A stretch of 64,000 bases of DNA from Porphyrobacter sp. ULC335 (GCF_025917005.1 NZ_CP078091.1:868001-932000); one strand, 5' to 3'; shown: positions 17,543-27,857, numbered from the stretch's first letter. Translations and numbers: made by a program. The notes: generated by a model from the sequence alone, not told the origin.

Positions 17543-17712
17543 GCTCTTTCGCCCTTATGGAAGTGTGATTTGTGCCGCTTACGGAGGTTGTTCCGGGCAG
17601 CAAGCCATACCGCACGAGCCGTGCATGACCGCGGATGAGAGGCGGACTGGCCAGCTCTCCTTCGCGGTGTTTCGCCTGTGGCTCGGCACCGCGAAGTGCC
17701 TAGGCCGGTGCT

Positions 17713-17727
17713 CCCCGTACTTCGGGG
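17713..17727. terminator. Possible hairpin after the autotransporter gene
   Basis: CCCCG and CGGGG flank a 5-nt loop 24 bp beyond the autotransporter stop. No T-run follows on the minus strand, so it is at best a weak terminator. Confidence 0.25.
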
Positions 17728-17750
17728 CTCGGCCCCCGTTCCGATCGAAC

Positions 17751-20700
17751 TCAGTACTTCACGCTCACGCCCACCTGCACCGCCTGATCCGAACCAGCGC
17801 CCGAGGCCATGCGGTTGAGGTAATCGAGCTCGAATGCCACGCTCCCCAGCAACAGTTCGGTTCCGAAGCCGAAGGTGAACTGTTCCCGCGCAAAGCCGGT
17901 CAGCGTTACGGTGGAGAACGGACCATTCACCAGATCGCGATAGGCGACGCCTGCATCGGCATTGCGTTCAAGATCATACAGATACTCTGCCCGCAAGCGC
18001 GGCAGCAGTGACCCGCGCTTGAACCGGTGCTCGTAGGCGATGATGGTGCCAAGGCCGATCGAGGTGAAATCGATGTCCTGATCGAGGAAGCGCAGATCCC
18101 ACAGCGAGCCGGTGTTCTCGGTATAGCCGCCGAGCTTCCCGCGCACGAGGTCGAGCCGCGAGTAGGGCGTGATGACCCACTTGCCGGTTTCGATCTCCGC
18201 GCCGAGCGAGCCGGTGGCGAACCACTGCTGGCCCGAACGGCTGGAGTCGATCAGCGCCCCGGTGCTGGTGACATAGCGGCGCAGATCGAAATCGAGCCAC
18301 TGATAACCGCCAAGCCATTCAAGGTAGATGCCCTTGCCCAGCTGATGGCTGCCATAGGCGGCAATCGTCTTTGCAGTGCCCTCGCTCCGTGAGCCGTTCT
18401 CGCCCACATCGGTCTCGTCGCGCCCGATGCCGACACCCAGGCCCGCCGCGAACGAAGGGCTGAACTGGTAGTCGGCGCCAATGCTGATCCCTTCGCTGTT
18501 GAACTCCTGCGACAAGCGTCCTGATTGGGCATCGCGGTCACCGAAACGGATGGTGCCGCCGGTCCATACGGTCCATGCTTTCTCGTCCTCACCGGCGAAG
18601 CTGTTGCTAGCACCCCCGACCGGTTCGGACGCACGATCCGCGGCAGCGAGACCTTGTTGGGTCTGGTCGTTGTTCCGGCAGGCTTCGTTGGTCCAGTTGG
18701 TGATCGAATCCTCGCAATAGCCCGGGCTGCTCAGCCGCACGCCATTCTGGAAGCCGCCACCGCTGCGGCGCATGCCGCGCATGCTTTCGAGCCGGCGCAT
18801 GAAGTTGTTGACCTGCGAATTGGCAAGGCGGCGGCTCGATTGTGCCTGAGCCTGGACCAGACCGCGCACTTCGGGATCGAGCGCAGGGTCGGGCCGTGCC
18901 GTGATCTGCAACGCGTAGGAGATGGTTCCGGTCGCTGCAGTTCCCGTGGTGCTGTCGGTCACGGTGATGGCAAAGTTGACAGTGCCCGAGCCTGTCGGCG
19001 TTCCGCTGATGACGCCAGTTGCGGGGTCAAGCGCGAGGCCTGCCGGAAGCGTGCCCGTGGTCACTGCGTAGCGATAGGGCGCGACCCCGCCTGTGGCCGA
19101 AAGCCGCTGGCTATAGGCGAGCCCCTGCGATGCTGCAGGAAGCGTTTCGGGCCGGATCGCCAGAACCGGGACGTCGACCACCAGCGTGAGGTTGGTCGGG
19201 GAGGCCTGCCCGTTGGCATCACGAGCCGTGACCGTAAGCGCAAAGGTGCCCGAAGCCGTCGGTGTTCCAGCCAGATCACCTTCTGCCGAAAGCGTCAGGC
19301 CAGCCGGCAGAGCGCCGCCCGTCAGGCTGAAGCTGTAAGGCGCCACAGCACCCGAGGCTGCCAGCCTGGCAGAATAGGCGGTTCCCGAGCTCGCATTCGG
19401 AAGCGTCCCCGGCGTCACCACGATGGTGGGGGCCGTTACATTGAGGGTGTAGCTTCCCGAGATGGTGAAGGGTGCCCCTGCGCCGGTCGCGCCGGTATCG
19501 GTCGCGGTGATCGTGACAGGGAAGGCGCCGGTCTGGATCGGCGAGCCCGAGATGGTACCCGAGGCGGCATTGAAGGTCATGCCGTTGGGCAGAGCCCCGG
19601 CGAGAGCATAGGAGTATGGCCCGATGCCCCCGCTGCCAGCAAAGCTTCGGCTGAACGGTGCCGCGTAGGCTGCATCGAAGGAGCCGGACGCCGGGTCGAG
19701 CACGAGGTTGGGCGCGCCGACGTTCAGGTTGAACACGCCGCTTGCCGTGAACGGTCCGTTGCCGGTGCTGCTGTCAAGGGCGCTCACCGAAACCGCGAAC
19801 GTGCCTTGAGCCCGGGGAACGCCCGCGATCGTCACACTGTTCGAAGTGGTTCCGGTGAGCGCCACGCCTGCAGGCAATCCAGTGACCTGGTACGACCCGA
19901 AGGGCGCCGAGCCGCCTGCAAAATTGAACGTCTGGCTATAGGATACCCCGACCGTTGCGGTTAGCGATCCCGACGCGCTTACGGTCAGGTTGGGGGCGGC
20001 CACGGTGACCGTCACGGTCGCCGGCTGTGATGTCCCGCCAGAATTGGTCGCGGTGTAGGTGAAGCTGTCGGTGCCCGAGAAGGACGGATTGGGACGATAG
20101 CTTATCCCGATGCCATCGACACTCGCGGTACCGTTGGAAGGCGCGGAGACGATGCTGACCGCAGTCGGCGCACCGCCCGAAAGGTTGAGAGCGACAGCGG
20201 TCTGCGGCGCTCCGTAAGCCAGGCTCACGCTGACCGGTCCGGCCACCGGCGTCGCAGGGAGGATCGCGATGGTGTAGCTCTGGCTGGCGGAATAGGGGCC
20301 GTTGCCGGTGCTGCTGTCGGTTGCGGTGACGGTGAAGGCAAAGGTGCCGAATGCGCTCGGCGTTCCCGCAATCGTGCCGCTGCTGGACAGGGACAGGCCT
20401 GCGGGAAGCGCCCCGCCCGTCACAGTGTAGGTGAAGGGCGCGGTGCCGCCCGAGGCAGGGGCCAACGCCGCACTATAGCTTGTGCCGCTCTGGCCACCGG
20501 AAAGCGATGTCGCGGGCAGCGTGATGGTCGGCGAGGCCACCTCCAGCGTGAATGTACGGCTTTCATTGAAGGGGCCAGGCGCCACGTTGCTGTCTGTGGC
20601 GGTGACCGTGAAGCTGAAGGTGCCGCCCGCACTCGGCGTACCGGACAGTAGTCCGGATGGCGCGAGGCTCATGCCAGCGGGCAAGGCGCCGCCAGTGATT

Positions 20701-23700
20701 GCAAAGCTGTAGGGCGAGGCTCCGCCGCTGGCGGAGATGGTGCTGCTGTAACCGACGCCCACCGTTGCGCCCCGAAGCGCGCCCGGCGAGATCACGATGA
20801 TCGGTGCCGCGACATTGATGGTGTAGCTGCCAGAGACGGTGAAAGGAGCTCCTGGGCCGGTGGCACCGATGTCTGTCACGGTGACGGTGATCGGGAAGCT
20901 GCCGGCCTGGGTCGGCGAGCCCGAAATGGTGCCTGAAGCTGGGTCGAACGCCAGCCCGACCGGCAGGGTGCCGCTCAAGGCGTAGCTGTATCCCCCTATT
21001 CCGCCACTGGCCGTGAAGCTGCGAGTGAACGCGGCTGCATAAGCCGTGTCGAAGGTTCCAGATGCAGGGGTGAGCACGAGGTTGGGCGCGCCGACGTTCA
21101 GGTTGAACACGCCGCTTGCCGTGAACGGTCCGTTGCCGGTGCTGCTGTCGAGGGCGCTCACCGAAACCGCGAACGTGCCTTGAGCCCGGGGAACGCCCGC
21201 GATCGTCACACTGTTCGAAGTGGTTCCGGTGAGCGCCACGCCTGCAGGCAATCCAGTGACCTGGTACGACCCGAAGGGCGCCGAGCCGCCTGCAAAATTG
21301 AACGTCTGGCTATAGGATACCCCGACCGTTGCGGTCAGCGATCCCGACGCGCTTACGGTCAGGTTGGGGGCGGCCACGGTGACCGTCACGGTCGCCGGCT
21401 GTGATGTCCCGCCAGAATTGGTCGCGGTGTAGGTGAAGCTGTCGGTGCCCGAGAAGGAAGGATCGGGGCGATAGCTGATCCCGATGCCGTCGACAGTTGC
21501 GACACCATTGGAAGGAGCGGTGACGATGCTGACCGCAGTCGGCGCACCGCCCGAAAGGTTGAGAGCGACAGCGGTCTGCGGCGCTCCGTAAGGCAGGCTT
21601 ACGCTGACCGGTCCGGCCACCGGCGTCGCAGGGAGGATCGCGATGGTGTAGCTCTGGCTGGCGGAATAGGGGCCGGTGCCGGTGCTGCTGTCGGTTGCGG
21701 TGACGGTGAAGGCAAAGGTGCCGAATGCGCTCGGCGTTCCCGCAATCGTGCCGCTGCTGGACAGGGACAGGCCTGCGGGAAGCGCCCCGCCCGTCACAGT
21801 GTAGGTGAAGGGCGCGGTGCCGCCCGTGGCGGGGGCCAACGCCGCGCTATAGCTTGTACCGCTCTGGCCGCCGGAAAGCGATGTCGCGGGCAGCGTGATG
21901 GTCGGCGAGGCGACGACGATCGTGTAGGACCGGCTTTCGCTGAAGGGCCCCGGCGCCGCGCTGCTGTCGGTCGCTGTAATGGTGACGTTGAAGGAGCCGC
22001 CTGCGGTCGGCACGCCTGACAGCAGCCCCGAGGGTGCCAGGTTCAGGCCGGTCGGCAACGTGCCCGAAGTGACTGCGAAAATGTATGGTGCTGTGCCGCC
22101 GCTGGCGCTCAGGCTTTGGCTATAGGCCTGTCCAACCGCCCCAACCGGCAGGGAGGCGGGTGAAACCGTGATCGGGACATCATCATTGGTAATCGTGACG
22201 ACGCCCTGGTTGTCCGCAATCGTGGCATTGGTGGCACCCGAGAGGTTGACGAGGAAAGTCTCGTCCGCTTCCGGCACTGTATCACCTATCACGGCAACAT
22301 TGATAAGCTGCGCGGTCTGGCCAGGGGTGAAGGTCAATGTGCCGATGATGCCGGTGTAATCGGCGGGCTGCGCTGCCGTTTGGCTACCGGTCGCGAAACT
22401 GACGGTGACGACCTGGCCGCTTGGCGCGCTGAGCGACACTGTGAGCTGCGCATTCGTGATGCCCGAATTGCCCTCAAAGACGCCGACATCGCCGATCGAG
22501 ATCGTTGGAAGGTCATCATCGTCGCTGATCGTGCCCAAGCCTTGCCCGTCCACTACCGTGGCATTCGTCACATTGGTGACGTTGACGAAAAAGCTCTCAT
22601 TCGGCTCGTCGAGAAGGTCGCCCGTGACGGACACCGTGAAGGTGGCGCTGGTCGATCCGGCAGCGATGGTCTGACCGCTGAGGCTTTGCGCGGTATAGTC
22701 TGATCCGGCAGTCGCCGTGCCGTTGGCAGTGGCGATGTCGAACGTGACCCCGCCTGCCGGCGCGGCAGCTGCAAGACTGACCGTGAAGGTCGCGCTGGTC
22801 GTACCGGAGTTGCCTTCGGTGACGGTCACATCGTTGATCGTCAGGCCGGGGGTGTCGTCATTGCTGATCGTGCCCGTAGCCGCATTGGGGGATCCGACAG
22901 TGTAGCCGGTTCCAGCGGTCACGGTGAGGACGACAGTCTCGTCAGCCTCGACGTTGGTGTCGGCGGCCGGGTTGACCGTGATGGTGCCGGTCGTTTGGCC
23001 CGTGTTGATGATCAGAGGCGAGGTGATCGTCGCATAGTCGGTACCGCTGGCGGCGGTACCCGTGACTGCATAGTTGATCGACACGGGGCTATTGGACACC
23101 GCGCTGAGTGTCACCGTGTAAACGAGATTGCCCGCACCATCCTCGGTCACCGTTGCCGGGGCCACGCTTATCGAGGCGCTCGGCACATCGTCGTTGAGAA
23201 TGGTTCCGGTCGCGGCCGAGGGACTCCCGACAGTGTAGCCTGCGCCTGCTGCCACAGACAACGTGACCGTCTCGTCAGGTTCAACCGTGCCGTCGGCGGC
23301 CGGGTCGATCACGATCGTGGCGGCGGTGGCATTGGCCGGAATGGTGACGTTGGTCATCCCGCCCGTGTAATCCGTGCCCGAGGTCGCGGTGCCGAAAGTC
23401 GAGATGTTGACCACAGTCGGTGTGTTCAGGCTGGCACTGCGCGTAACGGTAAAAGTCAGATTGTCGGTGCCATCTTCGGACAACGAAGCAGGCGAGACGG
23501 CAATCGAGACCGTCGGCTGCGCGGTGACATTGATCGTCAGTGTTTCCAGCTCGAAGTAGGAGCCCGGACCGGTGCTCGAGTCCGTCACTCTGATCGTGGT
23601 GTTGAAGGTGCCCGACGTGGTCGGCGTGCCGGTGATCTGCCCGGTCGACGAAAGCGACAGGCCCGCCGGCAATGCGTTTGGCGGAACGGGTTCGACCAGG

Positions 23701-25634
23701 AAGCTGTAAGGCGCAACGCCGCCATTGACGCCAATGGTGAACGACGCCGCAGCACCTTGCACGACCGAATAGCTCGATTGTGCAAGCGCCAGCGAGGGGA
23801 CCTGGACGGTGCCGGAATAGCCTTTGACGACGCTCTGCGCCGTTGGGTTGGTCGAATCGGTGACCCGCACGTTAAAGGCATAGCTGCCACGCTGGGTGGG
23901 CGTGCCGCTGATCACGCCTGCGCTGCTGAGCGTCAGGCCGACCGGCAGGGCGCCGCTATCGAGCACGTAGGTGTAGGGCGCAACGCCGCCGGTGGTGCTC
24001 AGCGACTGTGTGAAAGGCGTGCCAGCCACCATTGCCGACAGGTTGACCGGCGCGACGACGAGCGACGTCGTTGCGGGCAGGATCGTGATGTTGACACGGA
24101 TCTGGTTGTTCGGCGGCGCCTCGCCATCATTGACCGTGAAGGTGTCGGTCGTACCACTGGCCCCGTTATGCGTGTAGATGATCGGCTGATTGGGGCCGAA
24201 GGCACCCACGCTCGCGGTGCCATGTGTCGGTTGGGCCAGAACAACCCCCAGCCCGAATCCGACGTTGCAAGATCCCGCATTGATGCTGACAGTCCCCCCC
24301 CAAGGTACTGTCGCAAGCAACGTCGGGCAGAAAGCCGAAGTGCCCTCGTCATTGTTGATCGTGCCAGTCGCGCTGGACGGCGTACCGACAGTGTAGCCCG
24401 AGCCACTGGCGATCGACACGATCACAGTTTCGTTGGCTTCAGATATTGTGTCAGCCGTCGGATTGATCGTCAGCGTGGCCGAAGCCGCGTTGGCGGGGAT
24501 CACAATGGTGCTGGCCGCACCCGTGTAGTCCGACCCGCTGGTCGCAGTACCCGAGGTGGTCAGGTTGACCGTTAGCGAGCTGGCAGATGCGGCACTGCGG
24601 GTTACGGTATAGGTCAGGTTCGTGCTGCCATCTTCGGCTACCGAAGCAGGCGAGACTGCGATCGAGACCGTGGGCTGCGCGGTGACGGTGAGCGTGAAAG
24701 TCTCAAGCTCGAAATAGATGCCGGGCCCGGTGCTCGAATCCGTCACGCGGATGGAGACCGGGAAACTGCCGGGCGCTGCATTCGTCGTCCCGGATAGCAC
24801 CCCAGCACCCGATAGCGTTATGCCGCTCGGCAGGCTGCCCGTTTCGATCTGGTATGCATAGGGCGCGACGCCGCCGTTGGTGGTCAGCGTCTGCGAGAAC
24901 GGGCTCCCCTGTATCGCCGTTCCAGCGTTGCTGCCCAACGATAGGGAAGGGTTCTGGACGCTGCCAGTGTAGCCCTTGTCGACGAAATTGGCGGTTGGGG
25001 CCGTGCTATCAGTCGCGCGAACGCTGAAGGAATAGGCCCCCCGCTGCGTAGGCGAACCGCTCAGCACACCACTTGGCGACAGGGACACGCCGGGAGGCAG
25101 CACGCCCGACTGCAAGCTGTAGGAATAGGGCCCGGTGCCTCCGGTGGTGGTGAGCGTCTGCGAGAAAGGCGTGCCAGCCGTAAGCGTCGGCAAGCTGCCG
25201 GGCGTCACCGTCAGCGGCGAAGCCGACGGCGTTATGGTGATGGTAAACCTGACGTCGCCCGACCCGGCCAGTGATCCGTCGGAAAGTTCGAAGACGTCGA
25301 CCGAACCAATTCCGGTCGATCCGTTATGACTATAGTCGAGGAACCACTGCCCGCCGGTGTGCCGCGTGGTGGCAGTCCCGTGATTTTCAAAATCGGCTGG
25401 GCCGAAAGCGCCACCATCAATGTCGCCAATGCCTCCCAATCCGGCAACGGCCTCGCAGTCGGAGATATTGATGGTTACCGTCCCGCCCGCCGAGACGGTT
25501 GCGGTCTGCGCCGGACACTCGCCCGAGGTGTGCTGAGCATAGGCTGGACCTGCAATGAGCGCTTGCCCGATCACCAGGGCGGCAGCTACGATTGCCTTCC
25601 TAAACGAAGTCCACTTACCGCCGCCCATTGCCAT
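17751..25634 (-). CDS. Giant autotransporter with Ig-like and Calx-beta repeats
   Basis: About 2627 residues. A signal peptide (ending GPAYAQ) leads to a passenger of tandem beta domains: putative-Ig (He_PIG) repeats with the APYSYALxSGxLPxGLxL signature, at least five Calx-beta domains (VSPASVAEDG or VTEGNSG openings, with DDxP linkers), and cadherin-like SFSGTDSFTYTATN repeats. The last 280 residues form a beta-barrel (autotransporter domain, starting near KAWTVWTGGTIRFGD and ending in Tyr). It should be exported through the outer membrane and display a rigid adhesin-like stalk. Start at 25634 gives the signal peptide and has GGGG nearby; a TTG at 25661 is less likely. Calx-beta domains bind calcium in other proteins. 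An 840-bp internal duplication lies inside the gene. Confidence 0.9.
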   Translation of the reverse strand: MAMGGGKWTSFRKAIVAAALVIGQALIAGPAYAQHTSGECPAQTATVSAGGTVTINISDCEAVAGLGGIGDIDGGAFGPADFENHGTATTRHTGGQWFLDYSHNGSTGIGSVDVFELSDGSLAGSGDVRFTITITPSASPLTVTPGSLPTLTAGTPFSQTLTTTGGTGPYSYSLQSGVLPPGVSLSPSGVLSGSPTQRGAYSFSVRATDSTAPTANFVDKGYTGSVQNPSLSLGSNAGTAIQGSPFSQTLTTNGGVAPYAYQIETGSLPSGITLSGAGVLSGTTNAAPGSFPVSIRVTDSSTGPGIYFELETFTLTVTAQPTVSIAVSPASVAEDGSTNLTYTVTRSAASASSLTVNLTTSGTATSGSDYTGAASTIVIPANAASATLTINPTADTISEANETVIVSIASGSGYTVGTPSSATGTINNDEGTSAFCPTLLATVPWGGTVSINAGSCNVGFGLGVVLAQPTHGTASVGAFGPNQPIIYTHNGASGTTDTFTVNDGEAPPNNQIRVNITILPATTSLVVAPVNLSAMVAGTPFTQSLSTTGGVAPYTYVLDSGALPVGLTLSSAGVISGTPTQRGSYAFNVRVTDSTNPTAQSVVKGYSGTVQVPSLALAQSSYSVVQGAAASFTIGVNGGVAPYSFLVEPVPPNALPAGLSLSSTGQITGTPTTSGTFNTTIRVTDSSTGPGSYFELETLTINVTAQPTVSIAVSPASLSEDGTDNLTFTVTRSASLNTPTVVNISTFGTATSGTDYTGGMTNVTIPANATAATIVIDPAADGTVEPDETVTLSVAAGAGYTVGSPSAATGTILNDDVPSASISVAPATVTEDGAGNLVYTVTLSAVSNSPVSINYAVTGTAASGTDYATITSPLIINTGQTTGTITVNPAADTNVEADETVVLTVTAGTGYTVGSPNAATGTISNDDTPGLTINDVTVTEGNSGTTSATFTVSLAAAAPAGGVTFDIATANGTATAGSDYTAQSLSGQTIAAGSTSATFTVSVTGDLLDEPNESFFVNVTNVTNATVVDGQGLGTISDDDDLPTISIGDVGVFEGNSGITNAQLTVSLSAPSGQVVTVSFATGSQTAAQPADYTGIIGTLTFTPGQTAQLINVAVIGDTVPEADETFLVNLSGATNATIADNQGVVTITNDDVPITVSPASLPVGAVGQAYSQSLSASGGTAPYIFAVTSGTLPTGLNLAPSGLLSGVPTAGGSFNVTITATDSSAAPGPFSESRSYTIVVASPTITLPATSLSGGQSGTSYSAALAPATGGTAPFTYTVTGGALPAGLSLSSSGTIAGTPSAFGTFAFTVTATDSSTGTGPYSASQSYTIAILPATPVAGPVSVSLPYGAPQTAVALNLSGGAPTAVSIVTAPSNGVATVDGIGISYRPDPSFSGTDSFTYTATNSGGTSQPATVTVTVAAPNLTVSASGSLTATVGVSYSQTFNFAGGSAPFGSYQVTGLPAGVALTGTTSNSVTIAGVPRAQGTFAVSVSALDSSTGNGPFTASGVFNLNVGAPNLVLTPASGTFDTAYAAAFTRSFTASGGIGGYSYALSGTLPVGLAFDPASGTISGSPTQAGSFPITVTVTDIGATGPGAPFTVSGSYTINVAAPIIVISPGALRGATVGVGYSSTISASGGASPYSFAITGGALPAGMSLAPSGLLSGTPSAGGTFSFTVTATDSNVAPGPFNESRTFTLEVASPTITLPATSLSGGQSGTSYSAALAPASGGTAPFTYTVTGGALPAGLSLSSSGTIAGTPSAFGTFAFTVTATDSSTGNGPYSASQSYTIAILPATPVAGPVSVSLAYGAPQTAVALNLSGGAPTAVSIVSAPSNGTASVDGIGISYRPNPSFSGTDSFTYTATNSGGTSQPATVTVTVAAPNLTVSASGSLTATVGVSYSQTFNFAGGSAPFGSYQVTGLPAGVALTGTTSNSVTIAGVPRAQGTFAVSVSALDSSTGNGPFTASGVFNLNVGAPNLVLDPASGSFDAAYAAPFSRSFAGSGGIGPYSYALAGALPNGMTFNAASGTISGSPIQTGAFPVTITATDTGATGAGAPFTISGSYTLNVTAPTIVVTPGTLPNASSGTAYSARLAASGAVAPYSFSLTGGALPAGLTLSAEGDLAGTPTASGTFALTVTARDANGQASPTNLTLVVDVPVLAIRPETLPAASQGLAYSQRLSATGGVAPYRYAVTTGTLPAGLALDPATGVISGTPTGSGTVNFAITVTDSTTGTAATGTISYALQITARPDPALDPEVRGLVQAQAQSSRRLANSQVNNFMRRLESMRGMRRSGGGFQNGVRLSSPGYCEDSITNWTNEACRNNDQTQQGLAAADRASEPVGGASNSFAGEDEKAWTVWTGGTIRFGDRDAQSGRLSQEFNSEGISIGADYQFSPSFAAGLGVGIGRDETDVGENGSRSEGTAKTIAAYGSHQLGKGIYLEWLGGYQWLDFDLRRYVTSTGALIDSSRSGQQWFATGSLGAEIETGKWVITPYSRLDLVRGKLGGYTENTGSLWDLRFLDQDIDFTSIGLGTIIAYEHRFKRGSLLPRLRAEYLYDLERNADAGVAYRDLVNGPFSTVTLTGFAREQFTFGFGTELLLGSVAFELDYLNRMASGAGSDQAVQVGVSVKY
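19698..20537. repeat. Internal direct repeat of the autotransporter, copy A
   Basis: 840 bp that match 21072-21911 at a constant offset of 1374 bp, with long identical runs. A patch around 20085-20155 differs between the copies. In protein terms it is a three-domain module (Ig-like, cadherin-like, Ig-like) of about 280 residues. Confidence 0.85.
21072..21911. repeat. Internal direct repeat of the autotransporter, copy B
   Basis: Second copy of the 840-bp module; see 19698-20537. Flanking Ig-like domains on either side are related but clearly diverged, so only this part has been homogenised or duplicated recently. Confidence 0.85.
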
Positions 25635-26000
25635 ACCCCAGAAGTTCAAGCCCGCTCTCAACGGGCAGATCAGGGACGTGCGGATAGCAGCTGCGATTTA
25701 ATGTCTATTATTCAGTGATGTACTAGTACAATTTGATTATGGATATGATCAGCTTGGCGATTGCCAATCCTTGGATTTCCGAACGGGCAAGTGGTTGAAC
25801 AGCAACCGGAATGCGATAGCTCCGCATTCGAAGCGACGGGCATCGAGAGGCGAAGGTCTGCGCAAAGGTGATCCATGCGCGTGCTTTGCTGCGCTTGCAT
25901 GGCGCGCATGGGCAAGGCTTCCGGGCGGCTCAGGCGTACGAGTGCGGGAAGCTTAAATCAACGGCTTCGCCGAGCCTGTTCGCGGATCGCGATGGATAGA
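25635..26000. other. Intergenic region with palindrome, autotransporter promoter
   Basis: 366 bp with no supported gene. It holds the palindrome at 25719-25730 and the short dyad GAATGCG/CGCATTC at 25809-25829. The autotransporter promoter must lie here. Confidence 0.5.
25719..25730. promoter_or_regulatory. Palindromic operator candidate upstream of the autotransporter
   Basis: TGTACTAGTACA is a perfect 12-bp palindrome about 85 bp upstream of the autotransporter start, in an AT-rich stretch. Dyads with a TAGTA-like centre suit several repressor families; the protein is not known. Confidence 0.4.
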
Positions 26001-27101
26001 TCAGCGGGAAAAGCGATAACGCTCGCCGAACTTGCTTTCGCCCAGCGGTGTCCCGTTCAGTTTCAGCTGGCGATGCTGCACCCCGCTGACGAGCTTGCCC
26101 AGTCGCGGATAGAATACGGCCGCAAAATCAAACGCGCGCAGCTGTTCAACGGACCCCTTGGCGCGGACAAGCTCCATCGACTGGAGCGCGCAAACCTCCA
26201 TGGATTCACCTCTACGGCAGTCGTCGACTCCCATGTCCGTGTCGAGAGGCTGGGGGAACAGCCCGTCGACCAGAATGACTTCGCCTGCCTCGACCTGAAA
26301 TGATGCGACCTCGTCGGTGAATTTGATCCCGACATCGGTCGCGGGGATCGGCAGATAATTGGTCATCGGGTAATAGCCGGCGGCACGTGTCTGCTCGGTA
26401 TACTCGGGAGTGTAGACAGACTGCGTGCAGACGCCCTTGTACCACCAGTTGCACTCTTCGCTTCCAGCGACAGTGGTTGTGATAGCATCGCGGTAAACCA
26501 TGGTCTCTTCTGCTTCGAGCATGCTGCTGGCGACCTGCCGCAGTTCGCCGATGGCGGCGGTGCGGTGACCGGAGGCAATGAATTGCCCCTCGCCCAGCCT
26601 CGACCGCGGCCGAGGGTAGCTAATCTTGCTGAGCGAATATGTCCCCGGTTCGACAACGAAAACCAGGTAATCGTTGTTGCCGATCTTGTGTCTGTAGAAC
26701 CAGCCGGGAGGCCCAATCTGCTGAAGGGACACATTCTGCGCAATGACCACCATCGATTCAGGATCGGTGACATTGACCCACTCCATTGCCATGGAATATT
26801 CCACAGCAGCCGATCTGCCTTTGTCAGTGACCTCGTCGGCAAGGTTGTCATCGAGCAGAGCCTCGGTGGGGTATTTGAAGTCTATCCCTAGTGTTGCGAC
26901 AATCAGGATGGCTCTACCCTGATTGTAGAGAGTCTCGATGATCTGGTCGGCCTTCTCGCGGTTCTTGCGCTGATACTTGGTAAATTCCTCGGATGGCGCC
27001 TGCGCATTTGCGACCTGAGGCAATCCGGTCACGGCTAGCAAGCACGCGAACGTCATCGCGGCTCTGGCAGCGGCACGCATTCTCGAACTTGGTCGGCTCA
27101 T
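26001..27101 (-). CDS. Secreted protein, unknown function
   Basis: A 366-residue protein with a signal peptide (ending ANAQ, about residue 34). The mature part starts with a charged helix (PSEEFTKYQRKNREKADQI), then a mixed alpha-beta body with a WFYRHKIGNNDYLVFVVEPGTY segment, and two Cys pairs (ECNWW..GVCTQS and DCRRG..VCALQS). The C-terminus is basic (FGERYRFSR). No family recognised. It lies 11 bp after the neighbouring gene at 27112-27717, so the pair forms an operon. Placement next to the autotransporter suggests a surface or assembly role, but this is only inference. Confidence 0.6.
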   Translation of the reverse strand: MSRPSSRMRAAARAAMTFACLLAVTGLPQVANAQAPSEEFTKYQRKNREKADQIIETLYNQGRAILIVATLGIDFKYPTEALLDDNLADEVTDKGRSAAVEYSMAMEWVNVTDPESMVVIAQNVSLQQIGPPGWFYRHKIGNNDYLVFVVEPGTYSLSKISYPRPRSRLGEGQFIASGHRTAAIGELRQVASSMLEAEETMVYRDAITTTVAGSEECNWWYKGVCTQSVYTPEYTEQTRAAGYYPMTNYLPIPATDVGIKFTDEVASFQVEAGEVILVDGLFPQPLDTDMGVDDCRRGESMEVCALQSMELVRAKGSVEQLRAFDFAAVFYPRLGKLVSGVQHRQLKLNGTPLGESKFGERYRFSR

Positions 27102-27111
27102 GTGAAATCCC

Positions 27112-27717
27112 TTACTTCTGCGCGCTCAGGCAAGCGCGAAGCTCTTCGCGGGCGGCATGCCCGCCAGTCCAGCTGCCCGAGAAAAGAGATTGTCCGAAAT
27201 TGGTGGCCGTCTCGTCCTTCTCCAGAACCGCGATGTTCTCGCTGTCATCCATGGCATCAAGCGCAGCAGTGAAGTCGGTCAGCTCAAACAGGATGGCATA
27301 GTTCTTCGATCCCGCGGGGTAATTCACCGCTTTCACGGTCTGGTCGCTGTCGCCATCGGTGGCCAGCGCGACGCGGATGATGCGAGGGTTGCTTGTGAAG
27401 GGAACGCTGGGGCCTGACACGAAGAAGTAGCCCTTTTTCCACCCGCTGGACGGCCCGATATATCCGATCGCATTCATACCATCACGGAAGGTCATCGCGC
27501 AGCTCTTGCCGGTCTTCCCGTCAAGCTCCCCCTGAGCCCAGCCGGTGCGTGCGGGACGCGGTGCGCCTGCCCTGTCCTGATCGGCGGCTTCGTCACCTTC
27601 ACCAATCAGCTGGGCGAGCTGTGCCTCAAGGTCGGACTGCTCCTTGGCCGGGCCAGCGGCAAGGAGCGGAATTGCCAAAGCAACGGCAGCCCATCTTTTC
27701 TGCAAAACCTTCATCAC
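27112..27717 (-). CDS. Secreted protein, unknown function
   Basis: A 201-residue protein with a signal peptide (MMKVLQKRWAAVALAIPLLAAGPA). The mature part opens with an acidic helix (LEAQLAQLIGEGDEAADQD) and a proline-rich turn, then a beta-rich domain with the strands SCAMTFRDGMNAIGYIGP and GYFFVSGPSVPF. Two adjacent ATG codons can start it. First gene of the two-gene unit with 26001-27101. No family assigned. Confidence 0.6.
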   Translation of the reverse strand: MMKVLQKRWAAVALAIPLLAAGPAKEQSDLEAQLAQLIGEGDEAADQDRAGAPRPARTGWAQGELDGKTGKSCAMTFRDGMNAIGYIGPSSGWKKGYFFVSGPSVPFTSNPRIIRVALATDGDSDQTVKAVNYPAGSKNYAILFELTDFTAALDAMDDSENIAVLEKDETATNFGQSLFSGSWTGGHAAREELRACLSAQK

Positions 27718-27857
27718 GAAAATCCCAATGATATAGCTGCCCGGGAAAATGCTTGTGGCGCATGAGAAGGGCGCAAGCGGTCAAACTTACCATCCTGATT
27801 TTTTAGCGAAACGTACGACGAGGTACCGGTACGTCGACGGCCATGCCGCGCACCGGG

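Noticed and set aside
18525..19964. Long open frame opposite the autotransporter gene
   Set aside because: It is antisense to the repeat-rich coding region, Arg- and Gly-rich, has no ribosome site and no family features. Biased codon use on the coding strand explains it.
22995..24575. 526-codon open frame opposite the autotransporter gene
   Set aside because: Same cause: antisense frame of a Thr/Ser/Gly-rich GC-rich gene.
27799..27804. T-run as a terminator
   Set aside because: No stem precedes it on the plus strand and no plus-strand gene ends there.
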